Shown: positions 1 through 5,048 of the stretch, piece by piece
How positions within the stretch are numbered: the first letter of the stretch is position 1
How the letters are laid out: every line of letters starts with the position of its first letter
Program-made: the position numbers and the translations under genes
Origin: Rhodospirillaceae bacterium
GTDB taxonomy: Bacteria > Pseudomonadota > Alphaproteobacteria > MPNO01 > UBA2964
NCBI GenBank assembly: GCA_018660305.1
Contig: JABJKO010000075.1
Location: 1 to 5,048, forward strand
Reading direction: 5' to 3'
Length of the DNA stretch: 5,048 bases
Notes under the pieces: generated by a model
What the model was told of the DNA's origin: nothing
Database searches by the model: none
The model's input: the letters and a program-made list of their open reading frames with translations, nothing else

Positions 1-508
1 CGAGAACGGAAAGGCTCGGCTCCAGCAGGGACATCTGGAGCACTTCGTTGCGCTTCTTTTCACCGCCGGAAAACCCGACATTGACCGGGCGTTGCAGCAG
101 CTTTTCGTCCATATGGAGCGATTTGGCTTTTGCCCGTACCAGCTTGAGGAAATCGACGGCCGATATTTCATCCTCGCCCCGGTAGCGCCGCACCGAGTTA
201 AGCGCTGTCCGCAGGAAATTCATGGTGGATACGCCGGGAATCTCCACCGGATACTGAAAGGCCAGGAAGATGCCTTCGCCGGCCCGTTCGTGGATGTCCA
301 GATCGAGCAAATTCTTGCCCTGGTAGATTATCTCGCCCTCGGTCACGTCATAACCTTCGCGTCCCGACAACACGTAGGACAACGTGCTCTTGCCCGACCC
401 GTTGGGCCCCATGACGGCGTGTACTTCGCCAGCGGCAATCTCGAGATCGATACCGCATAAAATTTCCTTGCCGCCGACAGTGGCGTGAAGGTTTTTGATG
501 GAAAGCAT
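1..508 (-). CDS. sufC: SufC, ATPase subunit of the SUF Fe-S cluster assembly complex (partial, 3' end outside window)
   Basis: SufC is the cytoplasmic ABC-type ATPase that binds SufB and SufD. Its ATP-driven dimerisation reshapes the SufBCD scaffold during Fe-S cluster building. The visible 169 residues begin MLSIKNLHATVGGKEI, the usual SufC start. They hold Walker A GPNGSGKST (residues 34-42, Lys40), the Q-loop in FLAFQYPVEIPG (Gln85) and the ABC signature SGGEKKR (residues 147-153). The reading frame runs off the left edge after LLEPSLSVL, directly before the expected Walker B DE and D-loop. About one third of a roughly 250-residue protein is therefore missing; this is the window edge, not a visible lesion. 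The ATG at 506-508 lies 29 nt after the sufB stop, with an AGAGGA ribosome site upstream, so it is cotranscribed with sufB. Its similarity to E. coli SufC is clear throughout, and no transmembrane segment is visible, as expected for this soluble ABC protein. Confidence 0.97.
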   Translation of the reverse strand, partial: MLSIKNLHATVGGKEILCGIDLEIAAGEVHAVMGPNGSGKSTLSYVLSGREGYDVTEGEIIYQGKNLLDLDIHERAGEGIFLAFQYPVEIPGVSTMNFLRTALNSVRRYRGEDEISAVDFLKLVRAKAKSLHMDEKLLQRPVNVGFSGGEKKRNEVLQMSLLEPSLSVL

Positions 509-519
509 TCTTACTCTGT

Positions 520-525
520 TCCTCT
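520..525 (-). promoter_or_regulatory. Ribosome binding site of sufC
   Basis: On the minus strand AGAGGA lies 11 nt before the sufC ATG. It supports that start and independent ribosome loading in the 29-nt gap after sufB. The spacing is slightly long. Confidence 0.6.
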
Positions 526-537
526 TGAGTCCTGAGC

Positions 538-1992
<1,455 letters not shown>

Positions 1993-1996
1993 GTGC

Positions 1997-2461
1997 CTAT
2001 TCCCCCGCCGCACTTGTTCCGGCCGGCTCATAGGGCCGATGTGGCACGAACGGCGCCATCTGCGGTGTCATATCGGCAAGCGAAATATCGCGCAATGCAC
2101 CGACAACCGCCTCGTTGATCTTTTTCCAGTTTGTGCGTGTCGGGCACAGGGCCTCGATGTCGCACACACCGTCTGATTCCACCGTACAATCGGTCAGGGC
2201 AATGGGGCCGTCCACCGCCGCGATTATCTCCGTTACCGGAATATCCTCGGCATCGCGCACCAGGACATAGCCGCCCTTGGTACCGCGCTGGGATTCAACC
2301 AGCCCGGCCTGCGCCAGACGCTTCAGCGTCTTGGCCACCGTCGGTACCGGCAGGCCGGTAACCAGCGCCATATCGGGCGCCTGCACCAGTGATCCCGGCC
2401 GCGCCGCCAGTTGGGTCATCAGCACAATGGAGTAATCCGCCAAACGGCTCAGCTTTATCAA
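1997..2461 (-). CDS. Rrf2/IscR-family transcriptional regulator of the SUF operon
   Basis: This 154-residue protein is a predicted DNA-binding sensor that controls the suf genes it precedes. It matches the Rrf2 family, in particular the SUF-associated regulator type found ahead of sufB in alphaproteobacteria. A winged helix-turn-helix spans about residues 1-70 ([29 protein letters not shown], wing RGTKGGYVL). Three cysteines follow, Cys92, Cys100 and Cys106, probably holding an Fe-S cluster. The spacing is C-x7-C-x5-C, against C-x5-C-x5-C-x2-H in E. coli IscR. Arg109 stands where the IscR His ligand would be, and Ala43 replaces the IscR Glu43. The start is TTG (2459-2461): no in-frame ATG or GTG lies between it and the upstream stop, [10 protein letters not shown] is the usual family start, and AGGGA sits 7 nt upstream. 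The stop is 4 nt before sufB. I leave the symbol empty because iscR and sufR are both used for such genes. Confidence 0.94.
   Translation of the reverse strand: MIKLSRLADYSIVLMTQLAARPGSLVQAPDMALVTGLPVPTVAKTLKRLAQAGLVESQRGTKGGYVLVRDAEDIPVTEIIAAVDGPIALTDCTVESDGVCDIEALCPTRTNWKKINEAVVGALRDISLADMTPQMAPFVPHRPYEPAGTSAAGE
2001..2006 (-). promoter_or_regulatory. Ribosome binding site deciding the sufB start
   Basis: On the minus strand GGGGGA lies 8 nt before the ATG at 1992. It sits inside the last codons of the regulator gene, whose TAG stop falls between the site and the start. This favours the 484-residue SufB over the longer frame starting at 2031. Confidence 0.55.
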
Positions 2462-2468
2462 GGACTTA

Positions 2469-2473
2469 TCCCT
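2469..2473 (-). promoter_or_regulatory. Ribosome binding site of the regulator gene (supports a TTG start)
   Basis: On the minus strand AGGGA is followed by a 7-nt spacer and then TTG ATA AAG. The good spacing supports TTG as the true start, where no ATG or GTG is available. Confidence 0.55.
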
Positions 2474-2474
2474 G

Positions 2475-2515
2475 TTTTTCCGACATACAGGACCAATCTG
2501 GTCCGAAAGGAAAAA
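2475..2515 (-). repeat. Nested inverted repeat in the leader/promoter of the regulator-suf operon
   Basis: An outer pair of 7-nt arms, TTTTTCC and GGAAAAA on the minus strand (2509-2515 and 2475-2481), encloses the perfect palindrome at 2490-2504. The unpaired stretches between outer and inner arms differ (4 and 8 nt), so in RNA this would be an interrupted hairpin. The outer match is A/T-rich and could be chance. Confidence 0.4.
2490..2504 (-). promoter_or_regulatory. Perfect palindrome GGACCA-N3-TGGTCC, candidate operator
   Basis: Six-base arms match exactly around a GAT spacer. The site falls at or just after the transcription start predicted from either candidate promoter, a position where a bound dimer would block transcription. 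Rrf2 proteins bind as dimers and often autoregulate, so the regulator encoded directly downstream is the natural candidate ligand. The site does not fit the E. coli IscR type 1 or type 2 consensus as I recall them. It could also form a short hairpin in the leader RNA. Confidence 0.45.
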
Positions 2516-2539
2516 TAAGGATTATGGCGGAGAAGTCAA
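2512..2539 (-). promoter_or_regulatory. Candidate sigma70-type promoter for the regulator-sufBC operon
   Basis: On the minus strand TTGACT (2534-2539) is followed after 16 nt by TATTTT (2512-2517). The -35 matches 5 of 6 consensus bases and the -10 matches 4 of 6. The start would be near 2505, about 45 nt before the TTG codon. It lies in the only sizeable gap between genes, where a promoter is expected. Confidence 0.45.
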
Positions 2540-2549
2540 CCCGTCTTAA
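2521..2549 (-). promoter_or_regulatory. Alternative overlapping promoter for the same operon
   Basis: On the minus strand TTAAGA (2544-2549), a 17-nt spacer and CATAAT (2521-2526) score as well by eye as the neighbouring pair: -35 4 of 6, -10 5 of 6. The start would be near 2514. I cannot tell from sequence alone which is used. Confidence 0.3.
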
Positions 2550-2571
2550 CCCCTTCAAATATAGGAAATTG

Positions 2572-4176
2572 TTAGACGAAATCAGTTTGTCGCCGAAGAG
2601 TCTTTCCGGCCAACGCACCGGTATGATCCCCGCCCTGCAGGGTCGCGACGCCATTGACCAGAACCGTGTCTATTCCAGCGGCGAACTGGTGGGGGTCATC
2701 GTATGTGGCGCGCTGGGCGATGGTTTCCGGATCGAATACGGTGATATCGGCGCGGAATCCCTCTCTCAGAACGCCCCGGTCCCTGAGGCCCAGCGCCTTG
2801 GCCGACGCACCGGTCATCTTGTAAACCGCCCCCTGCAGCGGCAGCAGCCCGAGATCGCGGCTGTAATGGCCAAGAACCTTGGCGAAGGTGCCGTAGAAGC
2901 GCGGATGCGGGCGTCCCTGCCCCGTGGTGCCTTCCGGCGAGACGGAATTGCCGTCGGAACCGACCATCACCTCGGTCGACCGCACGAAATCCTGCACGTC
3001 GTCTTCGGAAATGGACTCCACCAGCACCCTCGTCTGGCCACGATCATCGCGAATGTAGTCGAGCGCCGCATCGAAGCCGTCCGTGCCCTTTTCCTCGGCA
3101 ATGCTGGCAATGGTGCGGCCGGCATATTGTGGCAGATCGGGCGAGATGGAGATGCGCACCGCGTCCCACGAAGGAATGCGTCCAAAATTGTTCAGGCCCT
3201 CTGCATCGACCTCTTCACGCAGCCGCGCCCGGTCGTCCGCATTGGCGAGACGGCCCAGAGTGGACTCAATCCCACCCTCCTGCAGCCAGGCGGGCATGAG
3301 ATTGCGCAGCGGGTTGCTGGCCGCCGTGTAGGGATAAACATCGCAATCGATCCGCACGCCGCGATCCCGTGCGTCGGACAGGATCTGCATGATTTTCTTC
3401 GCACCGCCCCAATTGTCGAGACCGGACAGCTTCATGTGGACAATCTGCACATGGACGCCCACCTGTTCGGCGAATTCCATGGTTTCCTGCACCGAGTCAT
3501 AGACCGTGTTGCCTTCGTCCCGCAGATGGGTGAAATAGCGGGCGTTTTCTGACTCGAGAGTCCGGCCCAGCGCCACAAGCTCCTCGGTCTCGGAAAACGA
3601 TCCAGGCGCCGTGAACAGGCCGGACGACATGCCCAGCGCGCCGGCCGCCAGCCCTTCTTTGAGGAGAGCCGTCATATGGCTCAGCTCATCGGGGGTCGGC
3701 GGGCGGTCCTCCATCCCCATGGCCATGAGACGCAGCGTGTTGTGCCCGATGAGATGGATGGCGTTGACCGACAGCGCGGGATAATTGGCGAGATAGTCGG
3801 CAAAGCTGGTTTCGCGGAAGGTCAGCCAGGGCGCGCTGGGGCTGAGATATTCCGCCAACGCTTCGACTTTGCCCGGCAGCGCCGGCGCACAGCTATAGCC
3901 GCAATGGCCGATGACTTCGGTGGTCACGCCCTGACGGATCTTGCTCTCCGCCTGCGGCATGAGCGGCAAGGTCCAGTCCGAGTGGGTCTTGATATCGATG
4001 AAACCCGGCGCCACCACCTTGCCGGCAGCATCCATGGTCTCCGCCCCACCGGTCGTGATATCGGATCCGATCTCGATGATCCGTCCATCGGCGACCGCCA
4101 CGTCGGCGACATACGGGTCGGCCCCGGTGCCGTCGATGACTGTACCGTTACGGATGATGATGCTGTTGGAGGTCAT
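2572..4176 (-). CDS. D-aminoacylase / N-acyl-D-amino-acid deacylase family amidohydrolase, with Lys in place of a metal His
   Basis: Family members are cytoplasmic zinc hydrolases that split amide bonds, classically N-acyl-D-amino acids; the substrate here is unknown. The 534-residue protein has the small N-terminal beta domain (IIIRNGTVIDGTGA), a metal-dependent TIM barrel and a C-terminal beta segment (GFRADITVFDP, VLVNGVATLQGG). Probable metal ligands, by comparison with Alcaligenes D-aminoacylase, are His65, Cys92 (EVIGHCGYS), His217 (FTHLRDE), His247 (IVHMKLSG) and Asp408 (VGSDGN). The first ligand His of the usual H-T-H is Lys63 (GFIDIKTHSD). The signature PHPRFYGTFAKVLG is present. I chose the ATG at 4174-4176, 8 nt after the reductase stop. 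A TTG at 4188 would overlap that stop and add four residues; neither start has a strong ribosome site, so coupling to the upstream gene is likely. The family is certain; the specificity is not. Confidence 0.93.
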   Translation of the reverse strand: MTSNSIIIRNGTVIDGTGADPYVADVAVADGRIIEIGSDITTGGAETMDAAGKVVAPGFIDIKTHSDWTLPLMPQAESKIRQGVTTEVIGHCGYSCAPALPGKVEALAEYLSPSAPWLTFRETSFADYLANYPALSVNAIHLIGHNTLRLMAMGMEDRPPTPDELSHMTALLKEGLAAGALGMSSGLFTAPGSFSETEELVALGRTLESENARYFTHLRDEGNTVYDSVQETMEFAEQVGVHVQIVHMKLSGLDNWGGAKKIMQILSDARDRGVRIDCDVYPYTAASNPLRNLMPAWLQEGGIESTLGRLANADDRARLREEVDAEGLNNFGRIPSWDAVRISISPDLPQYAGRTIASIAEEKGTDGFDAALDYIRDDRGQTRVLVESISEDDVQDFVRSTEVMVGSDGNSVSPEGTTGQGRPHPRFYGTFAKVLGHYSRDLGLLPLQGAVYKMTGASAKALGLRDRGVLREGFRADITVFDPETIAQRATYDDPHQFAAGIDTVLVNGVATLQGGDHTGALAGKTLRRQTDFV

Positions 4177-4184
4177 TCCGCAGT

Positions 4185-5048
4185 TCAACTCGGCAGGAAT
4201 TTTTCGGCGTGGACGAGTTTTTCGTCAATGCCCTGATCTTTCAGCCAGTCCTGCCCGGCTTCGATCATGGGCGGCGGGCCGCAGAGATAAATATCGGCAC
4301 CCGCGCCGATCAGTTCCGAACGCAACATCTGAGTCACATGCCCCACTGTGCCGTCCCAGCCATCGGCGCCGTCGACAACGGCAAACTCGGTTGTGAGGGT
4401 CAGACCCTTGTCGGCATAGGCTGCTAATTCATCGAGACAAAACAATTCCGCCGGATCATTGGCGCCGCATAGCAGATGGACGGGCTGGCTGGTCGCGCCG
4501 GTTTCGATCATGTGATCAAACATGCTCAACATTGGGGCTAACCCGGTTCCGCCCGCCACCATGAGGATGGGACGCTCGGGTCCGCGCAGATAGAACCGGC
4601 CGAACGGTCCGGTCATGGTGATCTTGTCACCGGGTTGAGCGCGCTCGCCCACATAGGCGCTCATCACCCCCTGCTCCAGTACCTTGATGTAGAAGCTGTA
4701 GAGATCTGTCTGGTGTGGCGCGTTGGCGAAGGAATAGGAACGCTGTTCATGGGTGCCGGGGATGCTGAGATGGACATATTGTCCCGGCATGAAAGCCGGT
4801 GGCCCCTGCTCGGTTTCGTCCGCCGCAATATCGAGCCTGACCACTGTCGACGATACTTTCTCCACCGCCGCCACCTTGCACGCCCAGCTTTGCGGTTCGG
4901 AGCGAAGCGCGATCCCCGCCTCATAGGAAAATTCGAGGATACAGTCCGACCGGGCGTGCATCTGACAGGTCAGAACCTGCCGCTGGTCGTATTCCTCCTG
5001 GGACAGGGCTTCCTCGGAGAATTCGTCCAGCTCGTACTCACCCTCGAC
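4185..5048 (-). CDS. Oxygenase-type NAD(P)H:ferredoxin reductase, BenC-like 2Fe-2S/FAD/NAD protein (partial, 5' end outside window)
   Basis: This is the electron-transfer component of a multicomponent oxygenase, passing electrons from NAD(P)H through FAD and a 2Fe-2S cluster to the oxygenase. The frame stays open to the right edge, giving 287 visible residues. The ATG at 4961 is internal: the codons before it encode the end of a plant-type ferredoxin domain, with LDEFSEEALS and the last cluster cysteine in VLTCQ (Cys28). The other three cysteines lie outside the window, and about 50-70 residues are missing. The FAD domain shows PGQYV (88-92) and RSYSFAN (103-109). The NAD domain shows GGTGLAP (166-172) and CGPPPM (256-261), ending HAEKFLPS. 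LEQGVMSAYV and GPFGRFYLR resemble benzoate dioxygenase reductase. Reductases of phenol hydroxylase, methane and propane monooxygenases share this layout, so the partner cannot be named. The downstream amidohydrolase gene is 8 nt away. Confidence 0.93.
   Translation of the reverse strand, partial: VEGEYELDEFSEEALSQEEYDQRQVLTCQMHARSDCILEFSYEAGIALRSEPQSWACKVAAVEKVSSTVVRLDIAADETEQGPPAFMPGQYVHLSIPGTHEQRSYSFANAPHQTDLYSFYIKVLEQGVMSAYVGERAQPGDKITMTGPFGRFYLRGPERPILMVAGGTGLAPMLSMFDHMIETGATSQPVHLLCGANDPAELFCLDELAAYADKGLTLTTEFAVVDGADGWDGTVGHVTQMLRSELIGAGADIYLCGPPPMIEAGQDWLKDQGIDEKLVHAEKFLPS

Noticed and set aside
92..460. Plus-strand open frame of 122 codons over sufC
   Set aside because: It is antisense to the conserved Walker A, Q-loop and signature regions of sufC.
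1993..2031. Longer SufB starting at the ATG at 2031
   Set aside because: It would overlap the regulator gene by 35 nt and add 13 residues atypical of SufB. The ATG at 1992 has a properly spaced GGGGGA.
2389..3552. Long plus-strand open frame (387 codons) opposite the amidohydrolase gene
   Set aside because: It is in codon register with the amidohydrolase gene on the other strand, as expected from GC-rich codon bias. The product resembles no family I know, and its internal ATG at 2524 has a badly spaced ribosome site.
4177..4188. TTG at 4188 as the start of the amidohydrolase
   Set aside because: It adds only four residues, has no better ribosome site and is a rarer start codon. ATG at 4176 gives the usual family N-terminus, although TTG cannot be fully excluded.
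4185..4961. Reductase as a complete 258-residue protein starting at 4961
   Set aside because: The frame stays open to the window edge, and the residues before this Met clearly continue the ferredoxin domain, including the last cluster cysteine. The Met is internal.

Overview
The window looks like ordinary chromosomal DNA of an alphaproteobacterium. The evidence is the GC-rich, uniformly biased coding sequence, the gene order Rrf2 regulator - sufB - sufC, and the close match of all products to proteobacterial families. All five genes that I can support lie on the minus strand, so they read from right to left. Only about 150 bases are non-coding. I see no RNA genes, mobile elements, CRISPR arrays or foreign-looking islands.

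Right part (5048 down to 2572): a two-gene, tightly packed unit. The first gene is an oxygenase-type electron-transfer reductase (ferredoxin + FAD + NAD domains, BenC-like), cut at its 5' end by the window edge. The second, starting 8 nt after the reductase stop codon, encodes a D-aminoacylase/N-acyl-D-amino-acid deacylase family amidohydrolase. The oxygenase that the reductase should serve is not in view and would probably lie just beyond position 5048. The amidohydrolase carries Lys where the family normally has the first metal-binding His of its H-x-H motif.

Intergenic region (2571 to 2462): 110 nt with two overlapping candidate promoters and a perfect 6-3-6 palindrome inside a wider inverted repeat. 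This is a reasonable site for autoregulation of the next operon. No clear rho-independent terminator separates the two units.

Left part (2461 down to 1): the start of a SUF iron-sulfur cluster assembly operon. It opens with an Rrf2/IscR-like regulator that starts at TTG and has three cysteines. Next is sufB (start 4 nt after the regulator stop), followed by sufC, which is cut at the left edge just before its Walker B aspartate. SufB is the scaffold subunit and SufC its ATPase. SufD, a SufS-type desulfurase and carrier proteins are expected further left. The regulator probably senses Fe-S cluster status and controls its own operon.

I did not find a clear undescribed system. The points most worth a second look are the His-to-Lys change in the amidohydrolase, its coupling to an oxygenase reductase, the nested inverted repeat at the suf promoter, and the non-IscR-like residues of the regulator.
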